A DNA stretch of 9,415 nucleotides, taken from the NCBI GenBank assembly GCA_020056545.1, contig JAGVHM010000052.1, positions 1 to 9,415 of the forward strand, written 5' to 3'. Below are positions 1 through 6,212 of this stretch, one piece after another (the stretch's first letter is position 1; each line of letters opens with the position of its first letter). The position numbers were made by a program, and so were the translations under genes. The DNA is from a bacterium (GTDB lineage Bacteria > Desulfobacterota > Deferrimicrobia > Deferrimicrobiales > Deferrimicrobiaceae). The notes below the pieces were generated by a model that saw nothing but the letters and a program-made list of their open reading frames with translations, had not been told where the DNA came from and did no database searches.

Positions 1-539
1 CGGCGACCAACCGGGACCTTCCTTCGCTGCTCCGGGAGGGGACGTTCCGCGAGGACCTCTACTACCGACTGAACGTGGTGGAGGTTCGGGTCCCTCCTCT
101 CCGGGATCGGCCGGAGGACATCCCGCCGCTGGTGGAGCATTTCATGCGGGAGTTGAGCGCGGACAGGGAATTGACCGTGCCGACCGCCGTGATGGAGGAG
201 CTGAAATCCCGCTCCTGGCCCGGGAACGTGCGGGAGCTTTCAAACGCCTGCGAGCGGATGGCGATCCTCTGCCGGGGGAACGAGGTTTCGATGGAGGATC
301 TTCCCCTGCCGCCGAAGGGGAGAGACGGCGAGGCGGGAGGAGCGGCCGAAGGGGTCGGGGAGACCTGGCCTCCCCTTCCCCCCGAGGGGCTGTCGCTGGT
401 GGACCTGGAGAAAAAGGTGATCGAACGGGCGCTTCGCCTGAAGGGGGGAAACATCACGCAGGCCGCCGCGTACCTGCGCGTACCGCGGCATATCCTCGTC
501 TACCGGATCGAGAAGTACGGTATCCGCCGCGATGCCTGA
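1..539 (+). CDS. Sigma-54-dependent response regulator (NtrC family), 3' part
   Basis: The gene enters from the left edge; the first full codon is at position 3 and 178 residues are visible. It encodes the end of an AAA+ sigma-54 activator domain followed by a Fis-type DNA-binding domain. Visible hallmarks are the start ATNRDL, then FREDLYYRLNVV (residues 15-26), PPLRDRPEDIP (31-41) and WPGNVREL (72-79, sensor II region). After a Gly/Pro-rich linker (about 103-130) comes a helix-turn-helix at about 135-174, with GGNITQAAAYLRVPRH and ending in EKYGI. Family members use ATP hydrolysis to remodel sigma-54 RNA polymerase at -24/-12 promoters. The N-terminal receiver domain and Walker A/GAFTGA region lie outside the window, so the receiver is inferred from pairing with the downstream kinase. 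The stop overlaps the kinase start by 8 nt, indicating co-transcription. Its regulon cannot be read from here; the transporter genes downstream are plausible targets. Confidence 0.95.
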   Translation, partial: ATNRDLPSLLREGTFREDLYYRLNVVEVRVPPLRDRPEDIPPLVEHFMRELSADRELTVPTAVMEELKSRSWPGNVRELSNACERMAILCRGNEVSMEDLPLPPKGRDGEAGGAAEGVGETWPPLPPEGLSLVDLEKKVIERALRLKGGNITQAAAYLRVPRHILVYRIEKYGIRRDA

Positions 540-1686
540 AGACGCCCCGGGGGGAATGATCAAGGGCATCCTGAGGGACGTGCGGTCCCTCTTCTCGGCC
601 AGGATGGTCCTCACGGCCTGGCTCCCCTGTCTCTTGATCACCGTTCTGCACTACCGCACACCGGCCCACCACGGCTGGGTCCACGACGTGGCGCGGCGCC
701 TGTACTATCTCCCGATCCTGTTCGCGGCGTTTTCCGAAGGGGTGCGCGGCGGGATCTCCCTGTCGGCGTTCGCATCCCTCATCTATTTCCCCCACGCGTT
801 CACCAGCCTGGTTTCCCGTGACCCGGCCGATGCCCTGGAAAAAGGGCTGGAGATCCTCCTGTACAACATCGTGGCGGTGGTGGCGGGGCTGCTCGTGGAC
901 CGGGAGCGCAGGGAGCGGGAGAAGCAGGAGCAGCTCGCGAGGAAGCTCTCCGACGCCCTGGAGGAACAGCAGCGGATCGAATCCCAGCTGATCCGGGCGG
1001 GCCGCCTCGGTGCGCTGGGGGAGATGACCGCGGGAATCGCGCACGAGATCAAGAACCCGTTGCACGCCATGAAAGGGACGGCCGAGATTTTCAGGGATAT
1101 CATCCCGCCGGATGCGCCGGAGCACCGGATGCTCGACCTCCACATCGGGGAAATCGACCGTCTGGCGCAGACCGCCGAAAGATTCCTCACCTTCGCACGC
1201 CCCGCCCCCGCCGACCGGCGCCCGCTCGATCTTCGGGAAGTCGTCGGCCGCGTCGTTGCTCTGGTGGAAACGCAGGCCCGGAAAGAAGGGGTGAAGGTCA
1301 CCGCGGCGCCGTACGCGGAAGAGAAGTCCCCGATCGTGTCGGGCGACCCCGACCAGTTGACCCAACTCCTTCTGAACATCGCCATCAACGGCATCCAGGC
1401 GATGGCCCCGCAAGGCGGGGGCACGCTCGGCTTCTTCGTCGACCGGGAGCGGCAGGGGGAGAAACGGATCTTCGTAGTGCGGGTTGTCAACACCGGGCCG
1501 CCGATCCCCGAGGACCGGCTCGAACGGATCTTCGACCCGTTTTTCACCACGAAGGACAGCGGAACGGGCCTCGGGCTTTCCATCGTTTCCCGAATCGCCG
1601 ACCAGCACGACGGCGTCCTATCGGTTCGCAACCTCACGGATGGAAAGGGGGTCGAGTTCTCGTTGGCCCTTCCCGCAGGCGAATAG
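532..1686 (+). CDS. Membrane-bound sensor histidine kinase (NtrB-like output)
   Basis: A 384-residue kinase, probably the cognate sensor of the sigma-54 regulator it overlaps (ATG inside the last codons of the upstream gene). The N-terminal part (about 20-122) is hydrophobic with around three or four membrane segments. It includes a His-containing loop (H40, H46, H47, H51) and an RRLYYLPI segment (56-63). A charged coiled-coil-like linker (123-155) leads into HisKA: the H-box is [15 protein letters not shown] with phospho-acceptor H171. The HATPase domain follows, with N-box asparagines N282 and N286, G1 region VVNTGPPIP (318-326), F-box DPFFTTK (335-341) and G2 GTGLGLSI (344-351). No PAS or HAMP domain is evident, so signals are probably sensed by the membrane region. 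The G1 box has Asn320 where Asp is usual. The start at 532 has a weak ribosome site; ATG at 556 is an alternative that would shorten the protein by 8 residues. The ligand is unknown. Confidence 0.93.
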   Translation: MPEDAPGGMIKGILRDVRSLFSARMVLTAWLPCLLITVLHYRTPAHHGWVHDVARRLYYLPILFAAFSEGVRGGISLSAFASLIYFPHAFTSLVSRDPADALEKGLEILLYNIVAVVAGLLVDRERREREKQEQLARKLSDALEEQQRIESQLIRAGRLGALGEMTAGIAHEIKNPLHAMKGTAEIFRDIIPPDAPEHRMLDLHIGEIDRLAQTAERFLTFARPAPADRRPLDLREVVGRVVALVETQARKEGVKVTAAPYAEEKSPIVSGDPDQLTQLLLNIAINGIQAMAPQGGGTLGFFVDRERQGEKRIFVVRVVNTGPPIPEDRLERIFDPFFTTKDSGTGLGLSIVSRIADQHDGVLSVRNLTDGKGVEFSLALPAGE

Positions 1687-1690
1687 GCTG

Positions 1691-1981
1691 ATGGCGGAAG
1701 AGAGATCCCTCTCCGAAGTGCACTCGACGGTGGCGATCCCGGTGAAGCGGGGATTCTTTCGCCGCCTCCTGGCTTTCGGCGGCCCCGCTTACCTGGTTTC
1801 CGTGGGCTACATGGACCCGGGAAACTGGGCGACCGACATCGCCGCGGGGTCGCGGTACGGCTACTCGCTCGTCTGGGTCCTGCTCATGTCCAACGCCATG
1901 GCGGTGCTTCTCCAGAGCCTGTCGGCGAGGCTTGGGTTGGTCTCCGGGCGAGACCTGGCGCAGGCGTGCCGCGATCGTTAA
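1691..1981 (+). CDS. 5' fragment of the Nramp transporter (first two or so helices)
   Basis: This 96-residue open segment runs from the natural ATG to the internal TAA. It contains a short cytoplasmic N-terminus with basic residues (K19, R20, R24, R25), helix 1 with the DPGN metal-binding motif (42-45) and helix 2 ending near [20 protein letters not shown] truncated product would hold the first half of the metal site only. The start follows the kinase stop by 4 nt with only a weak purine stretch (GCAGGCGAATAGG) before it, so translation probably depends on coupling to the kinase. A premature stop here would also expose downstream mRNA to polar effects. Confidence 0.7.
   Translation: MAEERSLSEVHSTVAIPVKRGFFRRLLAFGGPAYLVSVGYMDPGNWATDIAAGSRYGYSLVWVLLMSNAMAVLLQSLSARLGLVSGRDLAQACRDR
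1979..1981 (+). other. In-frame TAA interrupting the Nramp gene
   Basis: Codon 97 of the transporter frame reads TAA between CGT (Arg) and CCC (Pro). Homologous protein sequence resumes at the very next codon (PAPVNAALWILCEVAIAACDL). TAA has no recoding precedent comparable to TGA (selenocysteine) or TAG (pyrrolysine). The simplest cause is a one-base change of TAC or TAT. A pair of compensating one-base indels would restore Tyr-Pro-Arg-Pro, which is also a good family match, so base-calling error is a live alternative. Confidence 0.9.
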
Positions 1982-2020
1982 CCCGCGCCCGTCAACGCCG
2001 CGCTGTGGATCCTTTGCGAG

Positions 2021-3595
2021 GTGGCCATCGCCGCCTGCGACCTGGCCGAGGTGCTCGGCTCCGCGATCGGGCTGCAGCTGCTGTTCGGCATCCCCCTGAT
2101 CTACGGTGTGCTGATCACCGCACTGGACACTTTCCTCATCCTGTTCCTTCACCAGGCGGGCATCCGCAAAATGGAAGCTTTCATCCTGGTCATGGTGGCT
2201 ACGATCGGCGGATGCTTCCTCGTGGAAATCGTGATATCCCGGCCCGACTTTTCGGGGATCGCGCGGGGATTCGTACCCGGCCTGCCCGACGCCGACGCGT
2301 TGTATTTCGCCATCGGCATCCTGGGCGCGACGGTCATGCCGCACAACCTCTACCTGCACTCCGCGCTGGTCCAGTCGCGCAAGGTGGTCAAGACCGCCCA
2401 GGGGATCCACCAGTCGCTGAAATTCAACCTCATCGATTCGGTCGTCGCGCTCAACATGGCGTTCTTCATAAACGCCGCCATCCTGATCATGGCCGCCGCC
2501 GTCTTCCACCGGTCGGGCCACTTCGACGTTGCCGAGATACAGGACGCGCACCGCCTGCTCGCCCCGCTTGTGGGAACCAAGGTCGCCCCGTTCCTTTTCG
2601 CGCTCGCACTGATCTGTGCAGGACAGAGCTCGACCATTACCGGGACCCTCGCAGGCCAGATCGTGATGGAAGGGTTCGTCAACATCCGGCTGCGGCCCTG
2701 GCTCCGCCGCCTTGTGACACGTACGCTGGCCATCATCCCGGCCGTGGCGGTCATAGTGATCAGGGGGGAGGGGGCGACAGGGGAGCTGCTGGTCTTAAGC
2801 CAGGTGGTTCTAAGCCTCCAACTATCCTTCGCGGTCATACCTCTCATCCACATGGTGAGCGACAGAGGAATGATGGGCGCCTTCGCCATCAGGACGTGGG
2901 TGAAGGGGCTGGCATGGGGCACGGCGGGGATCATAGCGGCGCTCAACATAAAGCTCGTGGCGGGGGAGGTCGCGGGGTGGCTGGAAAAGGGAGGGACGGC
3001 GGGCCTGGTGGCCCGGGCCGTGGCCCTTCCGGTCATCGCCGCGGTCGGGTTGCTTCTTTTATATGTCATTGCGGAGCCCTTCCTGTTCCGCCGGGGATGG
3101 AAGCGCAGGCCGTCGGACGTCCATGTCGGGCCCGAACCGAAGATCGGAGAGCCTTCGCGGCCGTTCCGCAAGATCGCCGCGGCGCTGGACTTCGGCCCGA
3201 CCGATGGGGAGGTGCTTTCACGGGCCGCTGCGCTGGCGGCGTCCGCCCGATGCCCGCTGCTGCTGCTGCACTGCGTCGAAAGCGCGGGCGCGCGAGCTCT
3301 GGGGGGCGAGGCGGGGGACAAGGAGAGCGAGGAGGACCGCAACCGCCTCAAGCGGTATGCCGTGACGCTCGGCAAATACGACGTCGAGGTCGAGACCGAA
3401 TTGGGCTTCGGCCACCCGGTGCGGGTCATCCCGGAGATCATCGCCCGGCACGGAGTGGAGCTTCTCGTCGTCGGGGCCCACGGTCACAAGGGGTTTTCGG
3501 ATTGGTTCTACGGCTCGACCATCGATGAACTGCGGCACCGGCTGAACATCTCGGTCCTCGTGGTCGGACGGGAGTCTTCGCGGCCGCCCGTCTAG
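2021..3595 (+). CDS. 3' fragment: Nramp helices 3 onward plus C-terminal UspA domain
   Basis: This open segment continues the transporter in the same frame. The first possible restart is GTG at 2021, without a convincing Shine-Dalgarno sequence, so independent translation is doubtful. Fragment residues 1-355 hold the remaining membrane helices, including MPHN (106-109) and AGQSSTITGTLAGQIVMEG (200-218), a conserved Nramp stretch. From about 381 to 516 lies a USP domain: RKIAAALDFG opens the first strand, and GAHGHKG (485-491) followed by GST (498-500) matches the nucleotide-binding pattern G-x2-G-x9-G-S/T. USP domains bind ATP or AMP and often regulate the partner domain. Nramp-USP fusions occur in several bacterial groups as far as I recall. 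Length and motifs fit a complete C-terminus ending at TAG 3593-3595. Confidence 0.8.
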   Translation: MAIAACDLAEVLGSAIGLQLLFGIPLIYGVLITALDTFLILFLHQAGIRKMEAFILVMVATIGGCFLVEIVISRPDFSGIARGFVPGLPDADALYFAIGILGATVMPHNLYLHSALVQSRKVVKTAQGIHQSLKFNLIDSVVALNMAFFINAAILIMAAAVFHRSGHFDVAEIQDAHRLLAPLVGTKVAPFLFALALICAGQSSTITGTLAGQIVMEGFVNIRLRPWLRRLVTRTLAIIPAVAVIVIRGEGATGELLVLSQVVLSLQLSFAVIPLIHMVSDRGMMGAFAIRTWVKGLAWGTAGIIAALNIKLVAGEVAGWLEKGGTAGLVARAVALPVIAAVGLLLLYVIAEPFLFRRGWKRRPSDVHVGPEPKIGEPSRPFRKIAAALDFGPTDGEVLSRAAALAASARCPLLLLHCVESAGARALGGEAGDKESEEDRNRLKRYAVTLGKYDVEVETELGFGHPVRVIPEIIARHGVELLVVGAHGHKGFSDWFYGSTIDELRHRLNISVLVVGRESSRPPV

Positions 3596-3617
3596 TGACG
3601 CAAGGCCCGCCGATGCG

Positions 3618-3630
3618 TGGAGAATCTCCA
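3618..3630. repeat. 13-bp perfect palindrome (6+1+6)
   Basis: TGGAGA-A-TCTCCA, 23 nt after the transporter stop. A second TCTCCA lies at 3646-3651, so TGGAGA could pair with either copy. The one-base centre is too small for an RNA hairpin loop and no T-tract follows, so an operator-like DNA site is more likely than a terminator. No known regulator consensus is recognised. Confidence 0.4.
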
Positions 3631-3659
3631 GCCGCCGGGGAATACTCTCCATAGGTACG

Positions 3660-3671
3660 AAGAATATTCTT
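3660..3671. promoter_or_regulatory. 12-bp AT-rich perfect palindrome, candidate operator
   Basis: AAGAATATTCTT reads identically on both strands. It sits in a locally AT-rich stretch (3658-3676) of a GC-rich window and precedes the DUF2318 gene by about 145 nt. It has the size of a dimeric repressor half-site pair but does not match a Fur box well. It is a candidate control site only. Confidence 0.35.
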
Positions 3672-3750
3672 TAAACGATCGCCCCCCCAACCTGGACATT
3701 ATTGTTCCTTCTTTCTGAATCTTGCCGACAAATCAGGGATTTTTAAACCG
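3672..3750 (+). promoter_or_regulatory. AT-rich leader, possible promoter zone for the DUF2318-ABC unit
   Basis: This stretch includes ACATTATTGTTCC (about 3700-3712), TTCTTTCTGAATC and GGATTTTTAAACC (about 3736-3749). It is clearly lower in GC than the flanking genes and lies between two separate functional units, so a promoter is expected here. I could not find a sigma-70 pair with good -35 and -10 boxes at 16-18 nt spacing, nor a good -24/-12 pair, so no exact promoter is called. Confidence 0.3.
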
Positions 3751-3777
3751 AAGGGATCGTGGCACGGAATGTGATAC

Positions 3778-3819
3778 ATGCCTCCCGACATCTTGATCCG
3801 GGAGGACGCAGGGAAATGA
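3778..3819 (+). other. Possible 13-codon leader ORF overlapping the DUF2318 start
   Basis: ATG 3778 opens MPPDILIREDAGK and stops at TGA 3817-3819, forming an ATGA overlap with the DUF2318 start at 3816. Its codons run through the Shine-Dalgarno hairpin, so ribosomes translating it would unfold the hairpin and couple translation to the main gene. The site before its ATG is poor. It may be a chance frame. Confidence 0.2.
3781..3805 (+). promoter_or_regulatory. Hairpin that would hide the ribosome-binding site of the DUF2318 gene
   Basis: CCTCCCG (3781-3787) is the exact reverse complement of CGGGAGG (3799-3805), with an 11-nt loop. The 3' arm contains GGAGG (3801-3805), the Shine-Dalgarno sequence that sits 10 nt before ATG 3816. 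Folding would block ribosome access. Seven GC-rich pairs can occur by chance, so a regulatory role is inference. Confidence 0.4.
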
Positions 3820-4334
3820 CTGCAAACGGGAAACGGGGCAGGAACATCGGCACGAAGATCGCGGCTGCGATTCTTCTACTCGCAGGGCTCGCCACGCCTG
3901 CACAGGCCGGGTTGCTCGACGGGATCTTCAGGAAATCCCCCGCGGAGATCGCGAAGTCGGCCGGGATTGTCGAGACCTCGGACGAGGTGAAGATCCCACT
4001 GAAAACGCTCGATACGGGCAAGGCGCTCTTTCTCCAGCAAGAGGTCGACGGACGGCAGCTTTATTATTTCGCGCTGAAAAGCTCCGACGGAGCCTACCGT
4101 GCCGCGCTCGATTCGTGCGACGTCTGTTTCCGGGCGAACCGTGGCTACCGGCAGGAGAACGACCTGATGGTATGCAACAACTGCGGTCAGACGTTTCCCT
4201 CCGCGAAAATCGGCGAGGTCAAGGGCGGGTGCAATCCTCATCCGCTGGCGCGCAAGGTGGAAGAGCAGTACCTGGTGGTTAAGAAAAGCGACATCGCCGC
4301 CGGGAAAGATTATTTCTTCCGGAAGCGGACGTGA
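3816..4334 (+). CDS. Secreted Cys-rich DUF2318 protein
   Basis: A 172-residue protein with a signal peptide: basic KRGRN (6-10), hydrophobic IAAAILLLAGLA, cleavage most likely after TPAQA (27-31). The mature part matches DUF2318 as I know it. After YYFALKSSDGAYRAALD it shows CDVC (C101, C104), GYRQENDLMVC with NNC (C120, C123) and KGGCNPHPL (C139, H142). Two CxxC pairs plus a fifth Cys suggest a metal or Fe-S/redox site facing the periplasm. DUF2318 proteins occur beside FtsX-like permeases in P19/Ftr1-type iron-uptake loci. The start at ATG 3816 is chosen because GGAGG lies 10 nt upstream and the signal peptide then begins normally; a GTG at 3759 would add 19 residues without a ribosome site. 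First gene of a five-gene unit; the next gene starts 19 nt downstream. Function is not established. Confidence 0.88.
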   Translation: MTANGKRGRNIGTKIAAAILLLAGLATPAQAGLLDGIFRKSPAEIAKSAGIVETSDEVKIPLKTLDTGKALFLQQEVDGRQLYYFALKSSDGAYRAALDSCDVCFRANRGYRQENDLMVCNNCGQTFPSAKIGEVKGGCNPHPLARKVEEQYLVVKKSDIAAGKDYFFRKRT

Positions 4335-4353
4335 GGAAGAAGGGGTCGGAGCG

Positions 4354-5505
4354 ATGAACATCCGGAAGCTGGCATGGAAAAATCTCTTCCGCCGCAAGTC
4401 GCGGGCGGTGTTCATGGGGCTGGGGATCTTCCTGGGGATAGGGACATTCGTCGCCCTTGCGTCGCTTACCGCGCAGATGGAGCAGGCGGTTCAAGACAAG
4501 CTGGACCGGTTCGGCGCCAACATTCTGATCACCCCCCGCACGGAACAACTCTCGCTCGGCTTCGGGGACATCTCCCTTGGCGGCACCCAGGTGGCGCATT
4601 CCCGGCTGACGACGGCGGACGAGAAGGCGATCCGGGGGATCGAAATGAAAGAGCGCCTCCGGTCGGTCGTCCCGTTCTTCCTTGCCGCGGCGGACGCTTC
4701 GGGGAAGAACCTCGTGTGGATGGGCGTTCCGGCGATGGAGATCGTGGCGGCGCGGCCGTGGTGGAAGATTTCCGGGAGTCCGATCCGGGAGAAGGGGGAG
4801 GTCCTCCTCGGCTCCGAGGTCTCTGCGGCCCTGGATAAAGGGCCCGGAGGAACCGTCGTCTCCGGCGGAAGGACATTCCTCGTGACCGGAGTCCTGCATC
4901 CTACCGGTGAGAAAGAGGACGGGATGATCATCGCTTCGATCGGCGAGGTCCGGTCCCTGGCTGGGAATTTCCGGGGCGTGACCTTCTTTGAAGTGGCTGC
5001 GCTGTGCAAGGATTGCCCGGTGGAGGAGATCGTGGCGCAGATCGGAGATGCCCTTCCGGGCGCCAGGGTCTCGGCGATCCGGCAGGTGGTGGAGAGCCGC
5101 AAGGCGGCGGTGGACCAGTTCCGCCGCCTCGGGCTCGGCGTTTCCGCCATCGTCCTGGCGATCGGGGGGCTGATGGTGTTCGTCACCGTGATGGGCAGCG
5201 TGCAGGAGCGGACGAAGGAGATCGGCGTCCTGCGGGCGGTGGGCTTCCGGAGGAGGGCGATCCTCTCCCTCCTGTTCTGGGAAACGGGGTGGGTATCTCT
5301 CCTGTCCTCGGTCTCCGGCGCCTTCATCGGCGTGGCCGCTGCAATGCTCGCCGCGCCGCTCTTCGGCGTCGAGAAGGCGGAGGCGGCGTTTTCCCCTGCC
5401 CTTCTGGGCGTCGCGATCGGAATTGTGCTGGGGCTCCTGGGGACTGTCCCGCCGGCGCGCAGAGCCGCGGCGCTCTCGCCGACGGAAGCCATACGCAGTT
5501 TGTAA
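4354..5505 (+). CDS. ABC transporter permease, MacB/FtsX type, with periplasmic CxxC
   Basis: A 383-residue permease. Its N-terminus (LAWKNLFRRKSRAVFMGLGIFLGIGTFVAL) is typical of the MacB/FtsX/LolC superfamily, with helix 1 at about 18-38. A large extracytoplasmic domain (about 40-255) follows, then three helices at roughly 262-282, 304-334 and 347-364. The cytoplasmic loop QERTKEIGVLRAVGFRRRAI (284-303) contains the coupling segment that meets the ATPase. The end, PTEAIRSL, is also family-typical. This family usually performs mechanotransmission (driving periplasmic events or extruding periplasmic substrates) rather than classical import. A distinctive C-K-D-C pair (C218, C221) lies in the extracytoplasmic domain, just before a segment leading to the second helix, and matches the Cys-rich theme of its neighbours. 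A polypurine stretch AGGGG lies 8 nt before the ATG. The ATPase gene follows after 16 nt. The substrate is unknown; metal, thiol or lipoprotein-related roles are all possible. Confidence 0.92.
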   Translation: MNIRKLAWKNLFRRKSRAVFMGLGIFLGIGTFVALASLTAQMEQAVQDKLDRFGANILITPRTEQLSLGFGDISLGGTQVAHSRLTTADEKAIRGIEMKERLRSVVPFFLAAADASGKNLVWMGVPAMEIVAARPWWKISGSPIREKGEVLLGSEVSAALDKGPGGTVVSGGRTFLVTGVLHPTGEKEDGMIIASIGEVRSLAGNFRGVTFFEVAALCKDCPVEEIVAQIGDALPGARVSAIRQVVESRKAAVDQFRRLGLGVSAIVLAIGGLMVFVTVMGSVQERTKEIGVLRAVGFRRRAILSLLFWETGWVSLLSSVSGAFIGVAAAMLAAPLFGVEKAEAAFSPALLGVAIGIVLGLLGTVPPARRAAALSPTEAIRSL

Positions 5506-5521
5506 ATCCGAGGGAGAATCC

Positions 5522-6202
5522 ATGGACGCTTTCATCCAGATGGAGAACGTTTCGATGCTCTACGGCAACAACGGGGTAAGGGCCGCGGCGTTGCGCGGCA
5601 TCTACCTTTCGATCGATGCGGGGGAATACGTGGTGATCACCGGCGAGTCCGGGGCGGGAAAGAGCACCCTGCTCACGATCCTGGGAGGCTTGCAGGTTCC
5701 ATCATCCGGCGCCGTCCTCATTAAGGGCGTGGATCTTTCTTCGCTCTCCGCGGACCGCCTGGCCGATTTCCGGAGGGAGACGATCGGCTTCATCTTCCAG
5801 GCGTACCACCTCCTTCCGTACCTCACGGCCCGGGAAAATATCATGGTGCCGATGTCCCCTCTCCGAACGAGCGCCCGGGAGAAGGCGGAGCGAGCGGAGT
5901 CGCTGCTCGCCTCGGTCGGGCTTTCAGGGAAGGAGGAAAGGCTCCCTTCGGAGCTGTCCGGGGGCGAATGCCAGCGGGTCGCGATCGCCCGCGCTCTGGT
6001 CCACGACCCTTCCGTACTGCTCGCGGACGAGCCGACGGGGAACCTCGACTCGACCACCGGGGAGCAGATACTCGACCTGTTTTCCAGGCTGCACAAGGCG
6101 GGAAAGACGGTGTTGATGGTCACGCACAACCGGGCGAACCTCTTCCGGGCCACGAGGGAGATCCGCCTCCGGGACGGAAAGGTGGCGGAAGTCGATGGAT
6201 AG
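5522..6202 (+). CDS. ABC transporter ATP-binding protein (LolD/MacB type)
   Basis: A 226-residue cytoplasmic ATPase that powers the permease encoded just upstream. All motifs are present: A-loop region LYGNNG (13-18), Walker A GESGAGKST (41-49), Q-loop Gln93 in FQAYHLLPYLTA, signature LSGGECQR (145-152), Walker B VLLADE (165-170) with PTGNLD as D-loop, and H-loop His202 in THN. The sequence is of the MacB/LolD/FtsE class that pairs with FtsX-like permeases. The signature carries Cys150 where Gln is more common. The start is set at ATG 5522 because GAGGGAGA precedes it at proper distance; an upstream in-frame ATG at 5423 lies within the permease gene and would add 33 unrelated residues. The stop overlaps an ATG of the next small gene, consistent with one operon. 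Confidence 0.95.
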   Translation: MDAFIQMENVSMLYGNNGVRAAALRGIYLSIDAGEYVVITGESGAGKSTLLTILGGLQVPSSGAVLIKGVDLSSLSADRLADFRRETIGFIFQAYHLLPYLTARENIMVPMSPLRTSAREKAERAESLLASVGLSGKEERLPSELSGGECQRVAIARALVHDPSVLLADEPTGNLDSTTGEQILDLFSRLHKAGKTVLMVTHNRANLFRATREIRLRDGKVAEVDG

Positions 6203-6212
6203 GGAGGAGCCG

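Larger units (their letters stand above)
1691..3595 (+). pseudogene. Nramp/MntH-type metal transporter fused to a USP domain, interrupted by in-frame TAA
   Basis: Read through the TAA at codon 97, this is one frame of 634 codons: an Nramp (SLC11) H+-coupled Mn2+/Fe2+ importer of about 480 residues plus a C-terminal universal-stress-protein domain. Family motifs are intact on both sides of the stop. The first membrane helix carries DPGN (42-45) and helix 6 carries MPHN (216-219); both supply metal-binding residues in known Nramp structures. The stop sits in CRDR-stop-PAPVN, which aligns with the E. coli MntH pattern remembered as CRDHYPKPVN, so a Tyr codon (TAC/TAT) has become TAA. The frame does not shift. 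The gene begins 4 nt after the kinase stop and is presumably in the same operon. Each half lacks one of the two metal-binding helices, so neither should transport alone. No other lesion is visible, so the change is recent or is a sequence error. Confidence 0.85.

Noticed and set aside
454..1608. Long minus-strand open frame (384 codons) opposite the histidine kinase, and similar minus-strand frames opposite other genes
   Set aside because: The plus strand encodes a kinase with all catalytic boxes. The antisense products are Arg/Pro/Gly-rich without recognisable domains, as expected for mirror frames in GC-rich DNA.
1979..1981. Stop-codon recoding (selenocysteine or pyrrolysine) in the Nramp gene
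   Set aside because: The codon is TAA, not TGA or TAG. The expected residue is Tyr and no recoding structure is evident.
1966..3528. 520-codon plus-strand frame overlapping the Nramp gene
   Set aside because: It is a shifted frame with an Arg/Gly/Pro-rich nonsense composition; the conserved Nramp and USP sequence lies in the other frame.
3618..3651. Rho-independent terminator after the Nramp gene
   Set aside because: The palindrome has a one-base centre and the alternative longer pairing has a short stem. Neither is followed by a T-tract.
3760..3776. Possible sigma-54 -24/-12 promoter (TGGCAC followed by GTGA)
   Set aside because: The -24 half is good but the -12 half lacks the required GC dinucleotide, and the site is only about 40 nt from the start codon.
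3759..3815. GTG start at 3759 for the DUF2318 protein
   Set aside because: There is no ribosome site before it and it would place 19 extra residues before a normal signal peptide, whereas ATG 3816 has GGAGG at good spacing.
5423..5521. Upstream ATG at 5423 for the ABC ATPase
   Set aside because: It lies deep in the permease gene, adds 33 Arg-rich residues unrelated to ABC ATPases and lacks the Shine-Dalgarno sequence present before 5522.
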